From Pantoea anthophila (GTDB lineage: Bacteria > Pseudomonadota > Gammaproteobacteria > Enterobacterales > Enterobacteriaceae): a stretch of DNA of 64,000 nucleotides. Each line of letters begins with the position of its first letter. The stretch's first letter is position 1. The stretch spans positions 1 through 64,000 of the forward strand of contig NZ_VHIZ01000026.1 of the NCBI RefSeq assembly GCF_006494375.1. Direction: 5' to 3'. A model generated the notes under the pieces. The model was not told where the DNA came from. It was given only the letters and a program-made list of their open reading frames with translations, and ran no database searches. The translations under genes and the position numbers were made by a program. Positions 1-8,017 of this stretch are shown here, piece by piece.

Positions 1-150
1 CCTTTGCTCAGCATTAAAAAAAATACATCCAATTATAAATAAGACGGAGAATAGAATTAAGTTGAAATATAACCTTTGTCGTGTATCGAGTTTTTTGTAA
101 AAGTTAATCACTTTGCATAAAGCTCTTTTAACGCTGCTATCTTCGGACAT
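1..150 (-). CDS. Partial membrane protein, N-terminal 50 residues only
   Basis: Fifty codons are open from an ATG at 150 to the left window edge, so the C-terminus is missing. A GGAG ribosome binding site lies about 9 bases upstream of the ATG. The N-terminus is charged (begins MSEDSSVKRA). It is followed by one clear hydrophobic segment at about residues 31-45 (LILFSVLFIIGCIFF), so it is probably a membrane-anchored protein. It is on the same strand and of the same AT-rich composition as the next gene, in what looks like a prophage remnant. I do not recognise the family; the good ribosome binding site argues that it is real. Confidence 0.5.
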   Translation of the reverse strand, partial: MSEDSSVKRALCKVINFYKKLDTRQRLYFNLILFSVLFIIGCIFFNAEQR

Positions 151-218
151 AACTACTCCATGTCAATTTTATATCAATTAAAAATAGGCGCCATTTAAAT
201 AATTAGCGCCTATCTATA

Positions 219-698
219 TTAGTTGAATGAGCAGTTTCGACCTGAAGGTGCTCCGATGATGCGAGACATTTTTTCACAAACGATCACTACCTGCTTGCCT
301 TTTTTTAAAGCTATTGCAGCAGATTTTTGCGAGTCCTTCATTTCAAGTCGTGCGGGCATAAATTCATTATCAGTCTTCAAGCTGATAATAATTGAATCTG
401 TAAAATCTTTGTCGATAGACTGCACAATGCCAGTCATTGCAACAAGTTTACCTTTCAACTGTTCATCAACTGCGACTTCATTTTCTTCATAATCATTGAA
501 TAATTTACGAGCTGTCGTCTGATAAATAGGTTTTTGCGGAGGGCTAGTCTTAGCTGGAGGATTTTGTGACACCGATTGTGGTTGATTAGACTCAGTAGAA
601 CTTGATGTAGTGTTTCCATCTTCGTTCTTACCCGCGAAGTAACCAATTACCATCAACCCAACAAAAATGTAAAGTATCCACTTCAGTATCTTCTTCAT
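219..698 (-). CDS. Membrane-anchored OB-fold (tRNA_anti-like) protein of the prophage remnant
   Basis: The protein has 159 residues. Residues about 5-19 form a single membrane anchor (WILYIFVGLMVIGYF). A Ser/Thr/Pro/Gln-rich linker to about residue 60 follows, then a C-terminal domain whose pattern (GKLVAMTGIVQSI..., ending GRNCSF) fits the tRNA_anti-like OB-fold family of putative exported or lipoproteins. There is no lipobox cysteine, so membrane anchoring rather than lipidation is likely. I start it at the ATG at 698, which has AAGGA nine bases upstream. The frame stays open upstream into the C-terminal remnant of a CI repressor. The function of such genes beside repressors is unknown; a lysogenic-conversion gene is one possibility. 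Confidence 0.6.
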   Translation of the reverse strand: MKKILKWILYIFVGLMVIGYFAGKNEDGNTTSSSTESNQPQSVSQNPPAKTSPPQKPIYQTTARKLFNDYEENEVAVDEQLKGKLVAMTGIVQSIDKDFTDSIIISLKTDNEFMPARLEMKDSQKSAAIALKKGKQVVIVCEKMSRIIGAPSGRNCSFN

Positions 699-711
699 TA
701 CTATATCCTTA

Positions 712-1300
712 TATCTAAAAATTATTTTTAACGTTTGCACAACTACCCCAAGAGGAGTTACTTCATTAACATTGCATTCAAAGCTTGATGCCTTGCCAAC
801 AATGTTAATTTTATTTCCGGGAGCTCTATCGACATAGTAAACATCTAAACCACCGTCAATATCAACAACCTATCTTCCGTTACTAATATTTTCACATCCC
901 AAATCCACAAGCCAAGATTTAGATATTGACTCGATGAATACTGGACCGATTATCTAACCCGAAATGAACGACTTATTGAAATGATAGAATACATTTTCTG
1001 TCAGTTTCCCAGCAGACAATTTTATTTTTAAAAACTTTTCTAATTTGAGAGTACTCAGAATTAATGTTTGAGTCACTACGCCTCGGTTCACGTTTTCCCG
1101 TAGCCAACCACTCTAAAGAAACGTCCGTGACAATCGCTCAAGTTACAGCCTGATCACCAGGAAATAATTTCGACGCATCCAAATACTAACCGTACCTGAT
1201 GAAATTTCTCAAAGCTCGCAGAGTTGTTATTGAACGGTATAGCCATAAGCATCAAAAATCTGGCACAATACGGGCCAAGCGCCATTAGCTACAACCTCAA
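712..1300 (-). pseudogene. Decayed phage CI-type repressor (HTH plus C-terminal domain)
   Basis: Translating the minus strand in pieces gives a recognisable P2/186-family CI repressor. About 1270-1170 encodes DAYGYTVQ, stop, QLCEL, stop, EISSGTVSIWMRRNYF. A frameshift then leads to PGDQAVT, stop, AIVTDVSLEWLATGKREPRR. Together these are the helix-turn-helix and the LEWL-TGK motif of the family. About 940-720 encodes the C-terminal dimerisation domain (VVDIDGGLDVYYVDRAPGNK ... ITPLG-like TPLGVVVQTL) with one internal TAG. At least three nonsense codons and one frameshift make it non-functional. The C-terminal frame lacks a stop and runs into the neighbouring OB-fold gene. Assignment is by motif pattern, not alignment. 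Confidence 0.6.
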
Positions 1301-1324
1301 AATAGAGTATTGCTCTTATGGAGG

Positions 1325-1566
1325 TTTATATTAAATTACAAAGTTTGCATTTGCAAGTTTTCCAAATGCTAATCAACGCAAATCAGCACCAGTATCAATT
1401 GCACACTTTATGGTGGCATTACCCGGAACGCTGTCTTTTTGTGTCGAGCCACTTATATTATTTAATGGGATATCAAGAGCAACGGCCAAGTCTTTCTGAG
1501 TGTTGATGCCATAAGAATACATCAGCCTTTCGAGAATCTGAGCGCTACTCCCTTCTGTTCAATCAT
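1325..1566 (-). pseudogene. Second CI-type repressor N-terminal remnant
   Basis: This is a separate minus-strand remnant upstream of the first repressor. An ATG at 1566 begins MIEQKG. A frameshift then leads into SAQILERLMYSYGINTQKDL and onward to the family pattern VPGNATIKCAIDTGADL. The expected Trp codon is TGA (DLR, stop, LAFGKLANANF) before the frame ends. This is the Bac_CI_repr helix-turn-helix domain without its C-terminal half. Having two different repressor N-termini in tandem suggests either two successive phages or a recombination junction. The decay is clear; the identity rests on motif recognition. Confidence 0.6.
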
Positions 1567-1681
1567 AAAAGAACACCCATAAGTAATGAACAATCATTTA
1601 TCAAGTCGTATTCACGATCTAAGGCATACTCGCACCACATGAAACACCATAGAAAAAACAACCGCAAGGAGATACTTCGTT

Positions 1682-1909
1682 ATGCATACTGAAAATGCAA
1701 ACAGTCAGTACGCATTTAATTTAGTGCAATCTCAAGGTTTTATTGCCAATGTCGCAGCGATTTTGATGCCAGCCATCAGCGAAGCAGTAAACGACGCTAT
1801 AAAGAAGGCTGTCACGCTGACCACATCTCCAACAATGCCCAAACAGGACTTCGCTGCAGCTAACGCATTTGCCTGTCAGTGCTTGAAAAATGGATTGCTA
1901 AAGGTGTAG
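1682..1909 (+). CDS. Small protein in the early-gene position opposite the CI remnants
   Basis: The 75-residue ORF starts with ATG and has a strong AAGGAG site ten bases upstream. It is divergent from the repressor remnants, the place where P2/186-type phages keep Cox, Apl or CII. The product (begins MHTENANSQYAFNLVQSQGF) has a helical, alanine-rich centre and no motif I recognise, so I assign no function. It overlaps the next small ORF by one base (TAGTG), suggesting coupled translation. It may be an intact survivor of the prophage early operon. Confidence 0.45.
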   Translation: MHTENANSQYAFNLVQSQGFIANVAAILMPAISEAVNDAIKKAVTLTTSPTMPKQDFAAANAFACQCLKNGLLKV

Positions 1910-2046
1910 TGCTCCTAGCCCCTATCCCCTCTTTCGCCTACATGCACTTCGCGCACGACCATCTTGAAGATGCGATTCGCTGCAATCCGCTGGCGTTAAT
2001 GGCAAAAAAATGGCGACACAGAGTGCAGCTGAGTAGAAGAGAATAA
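1909..2046 (+). CDS. Small coupled ORF, 45 residues, prophage remnant
   Basis: A GTG overlaps the stop of the preceding ORF (TAGTG) and opens a 45-codon frame ending in TAA at 2046. The product begins VLLAPIPSFAYMHFAHDHLE and ends in a basic tail (KKWRHRVQLSRRE). AAAGG lies just upstream of the GTG. No family is recognised. Coupling and the absence of internal stops favour a real gene, but at this length chance is possible. It could also be a truncated larger phage gene. Confidence 0.3.
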   Translation: MLLAPIPSFAYMHFAHDHLEDAIRCNPLALMAKKWRHRVQLSRRE

Positions 2047-2105
2047 AACAGGATGGCGTTTAACTTTTTGGTTTTAATCCAGGATATTGTTTTTAAATAC
2101 CAGCC

Positions 2106-2205
2106 AAAAAAAGACCGAATACGATTCCTATATTCGGTCCAGGGAAATGGCTCTCGAGGAGCCGTGCGCTAAAAGTTGGCATTTATGAAGGCGATAACGC
2201 CTTGC
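2106..2205 (-). ncRNA. sdsR: SdsR (RyeB) small RNA
   Basis: The minus strand reads GCAAGGCG at its 5' end, then the conserved core AATGCCAACTTTTAGCGCAC. It ends in a Rho-independent terminator with stem GACCGAATA/TATTCGGTC and a T run. This matches SdsR as I remember it from E. coli and Salmonella in sequence, length (about 100 nt) and position beside yebY. SdsR is an Hfq-dependent, RpoS-controlled sRNA that acts on several mRNAs in stationary phase. In E. coli an antisense partner, RyeA, is transcribed across it from the other strand; its ends cannot be read here. Confidence 0.88.
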
Positions 2206-2210
2206 AACTT

Positions 2211-2218
2211 AAGATTAG
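2211..2218 (-). promoter_or_regulatory. Sigma-S type -10 element of sdsR
   Basis: On the minus strand CTAATCTT lies at -13 to -6 relative to the first G of SdsR and continues AAG. This fits the RpoS extended -10 pattern (CTAYACTTAA), in line with the known RpoS dependence of SdsR. Confidence 0.6.
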
Positions 2219-2290
2219 AACAGCGCGGAGGAATTGCCAGCTGAGGCACGGCACAGGGCCATAAACAGGATCAGTTTGTGATCGCAACGG

Positions 2291-2325
2291 CAAAAAACAG
2301 TCGGGCGCAGCGTGATGCTGCACCC
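2291..2325 (-). terminator. Rho-independent terminator of the yobA-yebZ-yebY operon
   Basis: The minus strand reads GGGTGCAGC, loop ATCAC, GCTGCGCCC, then GACTGTTTTTT. It lies directly after the yebY stop codon. Confidence 0.75.
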
Positions 2326-2332
2326 GGCAGGC

Positions 2333-2680
2333 TTACTTACCGCACAGCGCCTGAGTGCGCTCAACAATCGGCTGCAGGCTCATCATCTGGCCCGGATGCG
2401 CTTTATCCTCGCTCTGGATCACGCTGATCGGCTGCGCTTTCACCTGATTGCTTTTAAACAGCGCATCCGCTTTGTCGTTCAGCGGGTATTGCATCAGCGT
2501 GCTCGGGTTGATGGCAAACATGGCACCGTCTTTCTCGCAGGTCAGCATCACCTCTTCACGATTAAACGGCCACTTATCTTTACCGATCTCAAAGCGGCTG
2601 ACGGTAATGATTTGTGCCGCCAGCGCCTGGCCGCATACAGATAATAACAGGATTGCGGGGACCACTTTCTTCAGCAACAT
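2333..2680 (-). CDS. yebY: YebY family periplasmic protein (DUF2511)
   Basis: The 115-residue protein has a Sec signal peptide ([20 protein letters not shown], cleavage probably after ALA). The mature domain has two cysteines (LTCEKDG and the C-terminal ALCGK) that could form a disulfide. Length and sequence pattern match E. coli YebY. It is the third gene of a copper-linked operon: 28 bases separate it from the upstream yebZ/copD gene. The longer open frame upstream was rejected because it would read through the end of yebZ and hide the signal peptide. A periplasmic role in copper handling is inferred from context. Confidence 0.85.
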   Translation of the reverse strand: MLLKKVVPAILLLSVCGQALAAQIITVSRFEIGKDKWPFNREEVMLTCEKDGAMFAINPSTLMQYPLNDKADALFKSNQVKAQPISVIQSEDKAHPGQMMSLQPIVERTQALCGK

Positions 2681-2708
2681 AACTGCCCTTTTCTCTCTTA
2701 AATCACAT

Positions 2709-3584
2709 TCAGGCTGGCGACAGCGTGGCAAACACGCTGACCAGCCCAACCACGCCACACGCCAGCAGCAGTTCGAGCTGTGTCATGCGGATAAATTTTT
2801 GCTGGGTGCCGCTACCCGCGACGCGGAAACGCGGCACCAGCCAGTAACGGTTAATCAGCGCCACTCCCACCATCAGGGCCACCAGCAGCACTTTCCCCAG
2901 CAACAACAGACTATAGCGGGATGCGTGCCATGTCAGCGGCCAGCCCAGGATCATCAGGCTGTTCACCCCGCCGGTCAGCAGCGTTAACGCGACCGCCAGA
3001 TGACCGTAGCGCGAAAAGCGCATCATGGTGCGGATCGCATCGGTGCGGCGATCGATCTGGCGCGCTTCACGCATCAGCAGCAGAAGCGGAACAAGTCCCC
3101 CCACCCAGAACGCTGCCGCAATCAGGTGCAGCGCATGGTTGATCTGATGCAGCAGGCCAGGCCAGCCTTCCCGCATCGCGGCATGCCCCGTCAGGGCCAT
3201 ACCGGCCAGTTGCAGCACGCCTGCCAGCAGTAAGGCCTGCTGGCGCAGTTGCGCGGTCAGTAACAACGCCGACACGGCGAGCACGCTGAACACGATTTCC
3301 CACTGCCACACCGCACCGAAATGGGTGCCCAGCACCGCCAGCCAGATGTCAGGCTGAAGCAGATTGGCGCTGTCGCCACTCATCAGCACATTCTGGCAGG
3401 CCAGCATCGCCAGCGCGCTGAGCAGGGCCAGCCACGCACTTCCGTTTACCAGCGGATTAAGTCGCCGCGCCAGTTGTGGACGATAACGTTCTGGTGCCAG
3501 CAGCGCGCTGTAGCAGGCGCTGGCGGTCAGCAGCATCACGGCAGCAAAATGGAGCGCACGCAGCGCTGGCCAGAGGGTTATCAC
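2709..3584 (-). CDS. yebZ: CopD family inner-membrane copper protein (YebZ)
   Basis: The 291-residue protein has about eight hydrophobic helices, beginning at residue 7. It carries the CopD-type pattern of histidines in membrane helices (RALHFAAVM near the N-terminus, [18 protein letters not shown] at about residues 146-165). CopD proteins are thought to move copper across the inner membrane together with periplasmic CopC. Length agrees with E. coli YebZ. The gene follows yobA by five bases, so the two are probably co-translated. Transport direction cannot be read from the sequence. Confidence 0.87.
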   Translation of the reverse strand: MITLWPALRALHFAAVMLLTASACYSALLAPERYRPQLARRLNPLVNGSAWLALLSALAMLACQNVLMSGDSANLLQPDIWLAVLGTHFGAVWQWEIVFSVLAVSALLLTAQLRQQALLLAGVLQLAGMALTGHAAMREGWPGLLHQINHALHLIAAAFWVGGLVPLLLLMREARQIDRRTDAIRTMMRFSRYGHLAVALTLLTGGVNSLMILGWPLTWHASRYSLLLLGKVLLVALMVGVALINRYWLVPRFRVAGSGTQQKFIRMTQLELLLACGVVGLVSVFATLSPA

Positions 3585-3589
3585 GACGC

Positions 3590-3967
3590 TTACTTCACGC
3601 TGAAGCGGTAGCTTCCTGCGGTTTTGTGTCCATCCACCGACAGGACTTGCCAGTTAACCTGATAGCGCCCCGCTTTCAGTGGCTGAGGCAGGCTGACAAT
3701 CAGCCGATCTTTGTGGCCGGACGCTACGCGCGCCTTCTCCGTCGCAACAGGCTTCTGATGATCGTCAAGCAGCGTAACGCCGCTGAACGCGGGTTCAATC
3801 TCTTCAGTGAAAGTCAGCGTCAGCGCATCGGTAGCGGTTGTTACTTCTGCTTTGGCCGCCGGCGTGGAGGCGCGAAGATGGGCATGCGCAGCTGCCAGCG
3901 AGCTGAATGCCATCGCACCGGCTGCCACCAGCGTAATAACCATGCGGGAAATGTGTTTTTTCTGCAT
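3590..3967 (-). CDS. yobA: CopC-like periplasmic copper-binding protein YobA
   Basis: The 125-residue protein has a signal peptide ending ...SLAAAHA. The mature chain begins with the His-x-His copper motif (HAHL), and a second conserved histidine lies near the C-terminus (VDGHKTAGSY). This is the CopC beta-barrel pattern, with Cu(II) bound by the N-terminal histidine brace. It is the first gene of the yobA-yebZ-yebY operon, divergent from holE with about 150 bases between them. The probable role is to bind periplasmic copper and pass it to YebZ. Confidence 0.88.
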   Translation of the reverse strand: MQKKHISRMVITLVAAGAMAFSSLAAAHAHLRASTPAAKAEVTTATDALTLTFTEEIEPAFSGVTLLDDHQKPVATEKARVASGHKDRLIVSLPQPLKAGRYQVNWQVLSVDGHKTAGSYRFSVK

Positions 3968-4118
3968 CAGATCATCCTTTTAGCCGCCGCCAGGGCGATA
4001 AACGAGGCAAAAGGATACGCTGCTGCATTTGCACTGTCGAGGCCAGCAATGCGATCCTTAATCCTTGATTCAGACCGGCGAAAACATTACTTTTGCCCCC
4101 TGTCATCAGGAGAATATT

Positions 4119-4352
4119 ATGAGCCATAACCTTGCCCTGCTGTCCCAGGACGAGAAAGATAAGTTAAACGTCGATTTAGCGGCTGCGGGCGTGGCGTTTA
4201 AAGAGCGCTATAACATGCCGGTGGTTGCTGAGATGGTGGCGCAGGAGCAGCCCGAAGCGCTGCGTGACTGGTTTCGTCAGCGTCTGATGCATTACCGTCA
4301 GGCGTCACTGAGCCTGTCACGCCTTCCTTACGAACCGAAGATGAAGCAATGA
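4119..4352 (+). CDS. holE: DNA polymerase III theta subunit
   Basis: The 77-residue protein (begins [20 protein letters not shown]) matches HolE in length and sequence pattern. Theta binds the epsilon proofreading exonuclease in the polymerase III core. I chose the ATG at 4119 because AGGAG precedes it by six bases; the longer upstream extension has no family match. It overlaps exoX by four bases (ATGA), linking a replication subunit with an epsilon-like exonuclease. The same neighbourhood occurs in E. coli. Confidence 0.9.
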   Translation: MSHNLALLSQDEKDKLNVDLAAAGVAFKERYNMPVVAEMVAQEQPEALRDWFRQRLMHYRQASLSLSRLPYEPKMKQ

Positions 4353-5020
4353 TGTTTCGTGTCATAGATACCGAAACCTGCGGCCTGCAGGGTGGCGTGG
4401 TGGAAGTGGCCTCCGTCGATGTGGTCGATGGCCAGATTGTGAATCCGATGAGCGATCTCATCCTGCCTGATCGTCCCATCAGCCGTCAGGCGATGGCCGT
4501 GCACCGCATCACCGAAGCGATGGTGGCCGGAAAACCGACCATCGAAGAGGCGATTCCGCGCTACTACGGCAGTGCCTTCTATGTGGCACATAACGCCAGC
4601 TTTGACCGCCGGATGCTGCCGGAGATGTTTGGCGAATGGATCTGCACCATGCAGCTGGCGCGTCAGCTCTGGCCGGGCATCAAATATGGCAACCAGGCCC
4701 TGCGTCATTCCCTGAAGCTGGATGTTACCCCTCCAGCCGATCTGCATGCGCACCGCGCGCTCTATGACTGCTATGTGACGGCGGCCCTGCTGATCCGCAT
4801 TATGGAGACTTCGGGCTGGAACGCCTCCGAGATGATTGTGCGCTCACAACCGGCGGCCCAGCGCGACGACATTCTGCCATTCGGCAAATACCGTGGTCAG
4901 GCGATTGCGGTGGTGGCGCGCAAGGATCCGGGCTATCTGAAGTGGATGCTGGATAACGTCAGCGATCTGCGCCCGCCACTGCGGCAGGCGCTGCGTAAAT
5001 ACCTGACCGAGCCTCAGTAA
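4349..5020 (+). CDS. exoX: Exodeoxyribonuclease X
   Basis: The 223-residue protein is a DEDDh-type 3'-5' exonuclease related to the epsilon proofreading subunit. Exo I motif: D7 and E9 (VIDTET). Exo II: AHNASFD at about residues 80-86. Exo III: HRALYD at about residues 132-137. The C-terminal region (LPFGKYRGQ) is typical of ExoX. It degrades single-stranded DNA and acts in mismatch repair and UV repair. It starts inside the last codons of holE with an ATGA overlap, so it is translationally coupled. It ends tail to tail with ptrB, overlapping by seven bases. Confidence 0.92.
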   Translation: MMFRVIDTETCGLQGGVVEVASVDVVDGQIVNPMSDLILPDRPISRQAMAVHRITEAMVAGKPTIEEAIPRYYGSAFYVAHNASFDRRMLPEMFGEWICTMQLARQLWPGIKYGNQALRHSLKLDVTPPADLHAHRALYDCYVTAALLIRIMETSGWNASEMIVRSQPAAQRDDILPFGKYRGQAIAVVARKDPGYLKWMLDNVSDLRPPLRQALRKYLTEPQ

Positions 5021-7077
5021 TCCTCTGCCGGGGGCAGGGTGCCCTGCGCCAGCCCCAGCAGGAAGGCATACTCCATCGCGATCCCTTCATAGGCTTTAAA
5101 GCGCCCCGATTTGCCGCCATGTCCGGCATCCATATCGGTGCAGAGCAGCAGCAGATTATTATCGGTTTTCATCGACCTCAGTTTCGCTACCCATTTGGCC
5201 GGTTCCCAGTACTGAACCTGCGAATCGTGCAGGCCGGTGGTGACCAGCAGATGCGGATAGGCTTTTGCCTCAATGTTGTCATAGGGGCTGTACTGGCGGA
5301 TGTAGCGGTAGTACTCCGGATCGCCGGGATTGCCCCACTCATCATATTCGCCGGTCGTCAGCGGGATCGACTCATCGAGCATGGTGGTGACAACATCCAC
5401 AAAAGGAACCTGCGCCACAACGCCATGGAAGCGCTGCGGTGCCATGTTGATCACCCCGCCCATCAGTAAGCCCCCTGCGCTGCCGCCCATGGCGTAGAGA
5501 CGTTCCGGATGCCCTATCCCGCGCGCCACCAGCGCATTGGTCACGTCGATGAAATCCGTGAAGCTGTTCATTTTGTTCAGCAGGCGACCGCCGTCATACC
5601 ACTGCTGCCCCAGCTCCCCGCCGCCGCGCACCTGAATCAGGGCAAACACAAAGCCGCGATCCAGCAGGCTCAGACGGCTGACGCTGAAATCGGCATCCAT
5701 GCTGCTGCCATAGGCGCCGTAGCCATAGACCAGCATAGGATTCTGGCCGGGCTGGTAGTGTCTGCGATGATAGACCAGCGACACCGGCACTTCGGTGCCA
5801 TCGCTGACTTTTATCCAGTGGTGCTCGCTTTTGTAATCGTCGGCGTTGAACCCTTTGACCGCGCTCTGCTTCAGGATGCGGCGCTCACCCGTGTCCATAT
5901 CCAGCTCAAACAGCGTGGTCGGTGTGGTCATTGAGGAGTAGCCGTAGCGCAGTTTGCTGGTGCGCGGCGTCGGATTGTAAGCCAGCCAGGTGACGTAAGT
6001 GGGATCGTCAAAGGCGATGCCACTGGTTTCGCCGCTGGCCCAGTTAATCTGGCGCAGGCTGGTCAGGCCGCGCTGCCGCTCTTCAACCACCAGCCAGTCG
6101 CGGAACAGCTGGAAATCTTCCATCACCACGTTTTCACGCGCCGGGATGAGAGTCTCCCAGCGGGATTCATCCAGATAACGGCTGCGATAGAGCCCGAAGT
6201 TTTCGCCTTCCCGGTTAGACCGGATAAAGAACTGATGCTCGTAGTGATCGATGCTGTATTCATGATCGCGGCGGCGCGGCAGAAACACATGCGGCTGCGC
6301 ATCGGGGAAATCAGCATCGATCAGCTGAATCTCGCTGGTGTTGGTGCTGTAGAGCGCAATCATGATGAACTGCTTTGAGGTGGTCTTGTGGACGCTCAGA
6401 TGATAGGTGTCATCCTGCTCTTCATAAACCAGCTGATCATCAGACTGCGGCGATCCCAGCTCGTGTCGCCAGACCTGATAAGAGAGCAGCGTCTGCGGGT
6501 GTTTCCGCACGTAGTAGAGCGTGCGGGAGTCGTTACCCCAGGCGAAGCTGGAGGAGGCGTTGCTCAGCACTTCAGGATACCAGCTGCCGCTCTCAAGGTT
6601 GCGGAAGCGGATGCCATACTGGCGGCGCGAGAGAAAGTCCTCGGCCAGCGCCATCACGCGGTTGTCGGGGCTGATATGCAGCGCGCCCATGGTGTAAAAG
6701 TCGCTGTGTGACGCGCGCTGGTTGGCATCCAGCAGCAGGGTCCACTCCGCCGACTCCTCGCTCGCCGCAGGCTGCCGGTAATAGGCCGGATACTCATTGC
6801 CGCTCTGATAGCGACTCTGATAGCGGTAGCCGTTTTTGACATAGGGCACTGAGTGATCTTCCGGTGGCAGCCGGTCGATGATCTCTTTTAATACCCGGTC
6901 CTGCAGCGGCTGCTGCGACGACATGACTTTTTTGCCGTAATTATTTTCGGCACGCAGGTAATCAAGCACTTCACTGTTTTCGCGCTTATCGTCGCGCAGC
7001 CAGTAATAGTTGTCGACGCGCGTCTCGCCATGCAGCGTCATTTCATGAGGAATTTTTTTTGCAATGGGAGCTTTCAT
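5014..7077 (-). CDS. ptrB: Oligopeptidase B
   Basis: The 687-residue protein is a prolyl-oligopeptidase family (S9A) serine peptidase. It cuts peptides under about 30 residues after Arg or Lys in the cytoplasm. An N-terminal beta-propeller covers roughly residues 75-405. The C-terminal alpha/beta hydrolase domain carries the nucleophile motif GGSAGG (Ser near 533), a downstream Asp ([15 protein letters not shown]) and the catalytic His653 ([10 protein letters not shown]). Length equals the E. coli enzyme. It is a single-gene unit convergent with exoX. Confidence 0.94.
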   Translation of the reverse strand: MKAPIAKKIPHEMTLHGETRVDNYYWLRDDKRENSEVLDYLRAENNYGKKVMSSQQPLQDRVLKEIIDRLPPEDHSVPYVKNGYRYQSRYQSGNEYPAYYRQPAASEESAEWTLLLDANQRASHSDFYTMGALHISPDNRVMALAEDFLSRRQYGIRFRNLESGSWYPEVLSNASSSFAWGNDSRTLYYVRKHPQTLLSYQVWRHELGSPQSDDQLVYEEQDDTYHLSVHKTTSKQFIMIALYSTNTSEIQLIDADFPDAQPHVFLPRRRDHEYSIDHYEHQFFIRSNREGENFGLYRSRYLDESRWETLIPARENVVMEDFQLFRDWLVVEERQRGLTSLRQINWASGETSGIAFDDPTYVTWLAYNPTPRTSKLRYGYSSMTTPTTLFELDMDTGERRILKQSAVKGFNADDYKSEHHWIKVSDGTEVPVSLVYHRRHYQPGQNPMLVYGYGAYGSSMDADFSVSRLSLLDRGFVFALIQVRGGGELGQQWYDGGRLLNKMNSFTDFIDVTNALVARGIGHPERLYAMGGSAGGLLMGGVINMAPQRFHGVVAQVPFVDVVTTMLDESIPLTTGEYDEWGNPGDPEYYRYIRQYSPYDNIEAKAYPHLLVTTGLHDSQVQYWEPAKWVAKLRSMKTDNNLLLLCTDMDAGHGGKSGRFKAYEGIAMEYAFLLGLAQGTLPPAEDY

Positions 7078-7193
7078 CCATCCGTCTCCGTGAACGTCAT
7101 GATCTGTAAGCGTAACACTTAAGTGGCGGGAAGCCAGGGGACAGCGAGGAAGCGGCGGCAGGCGGGGCCTCTTCTGAGGCCCGCCAGGAGAAG

Positions 7194-7853
7194 TTAACTG
7201 GCCGGAAGACGGGCTTTTTCGGCCTGGATATCCTGCTGAATGCCGTCGCGGACATCCTGAGGGATTTTCAGCGCGTCACCCAGCGCAGAGAGGTAGCTGC
7301 GTTCCATGAAATGATCGACGTCAATGGCGGCGCAGCTGAGGAAATAGAGCTCCAGCGCCTCTTCCTCGTTCTTCACGTCAGCGGCCAGCCACTGCGGATC
7401 CAGCGGGCGATTCATCGCTTTCTGGATCAGCTTTTCCGCATCCTGACCGTAGCCGGACTGATGAATATTCTGCTCAATAGCGGCACGCTCCTGATCGTCG
7501 ATGTGTCCGTCGCTTTTGGCGGCAAACACCAGCGCCGTGACCAGACGCTCAGCGCGCAGATCGACCGGTGTCTGCGACACGCCGAAGTCCGGTTCATTCT
7601 GATGCGCGTCGCTGATCCGCTGTTTGTATTTGTTCCACAGTACCGCACCCGCCGCCGCCCCGCCGCCGATAATCAGCGCCTGGCCGCCATATTTCGTCAG
7701 CAGTTTGCGGGAAGACTTACTGCTGATCAGCATTGCGGCCAGCCCCCCCAGCGCGCCTGGTGCCAGCATATCGCTCAGGCCTCCGCCCGATTTACCGTCA
7801 CCGCCCTTCTTCGCCAGTACCGACTGAATCTGTTGCAACCAGTTGTTCATCAT
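7194..7853 (-). CDS. yebE: YebE family inner-membrane protein (DUF533)
   Basis: The 219-residue protein has a Gly/Ser-rich N-terminus and a hydrophobic segment (LGGLAAMLI, then [18 protein letters not shown] at about residues 56-73). A soluble C-terminal TerB-like helical domain follows ([14 protein letters not shown] ... [14 protein letters not shown]). This is the DUF533/YebE layout and length. In E. coli yebE belongs to the CpxR envelope-stress regulon, but I found no clear pair of CpxR half-sites here. Two adjacent ATG codons (7853, 7850) are possible starts. Function is unknown. Confidence 0.85.
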   Translation of the reverse strand: MMNNWLQQIQSVLAKKGGDGKSGGGLSDMLAPGALGGLAAMLISSKSSRKLLTKYGGQALIIGGGAAAGAVLWNKYKQRISDAHQNEPDFGVSQTPVDLRAERLVTALVFAAKSDGHIDDQERAAIEQNIHQSGYGQDAEKLIQKAMNRPLDPQWLAADVKNEEEALELYFLSCAAIDVDHFMERSYLSALGDALKIPQDVRDGIQQDIQAEKARLPAS

Positions 7854-7962
7854 CCGCTCCTGTTCACGATGTCAGCCTGCTATCCTGGCGAAAGGGTTGT
7901 CAGGAAACGTCAGAGCGGGAAAAGTAAGGCAAATGGCGGCGTTGTATGGACGAAGGGTGAGA

Positions 7963-7978
7963 ACGCAAACGTTTTCGT
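7963..7978 (+). promoter_or_regulatory. PurR operator upstream of purT
   Basis: ACGCAAACGTTTTCGT is a near-perfect PurR box (consensus ACGCAAACGTTTNCNT). A -10-like TATACT follows at 7980-7985 and purT starts at 8018. Repression by PurR with hypoxanthine or guanine is therefore expected. Confidence 0.8.
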
Positions 7979-8017
7979 TTATACTTGCGCGCCAATTTTG
8001 ACTGCTTAGGTGAATGT

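Noticed and set aside
1318..1506. 62-codon plus-strand ORF in the prophage remnant
   Set aside because: The minus strand of the same stretch encodes a clear repressor helix-turn-helix, so the plus-strand frame is an antisense by-product.
2448..2987. 179-codon plus-strand ORF across yebY and yebZ
   Set aside because: It is the reverse shadow of two well-supported minus-strand genes and its product has no recognisable family.
7854..8017. Possible CpxR box before yebE
   Set aside because: No pair of GTAAA half-sites with five-base spacing was found; only weak partial matches exist.
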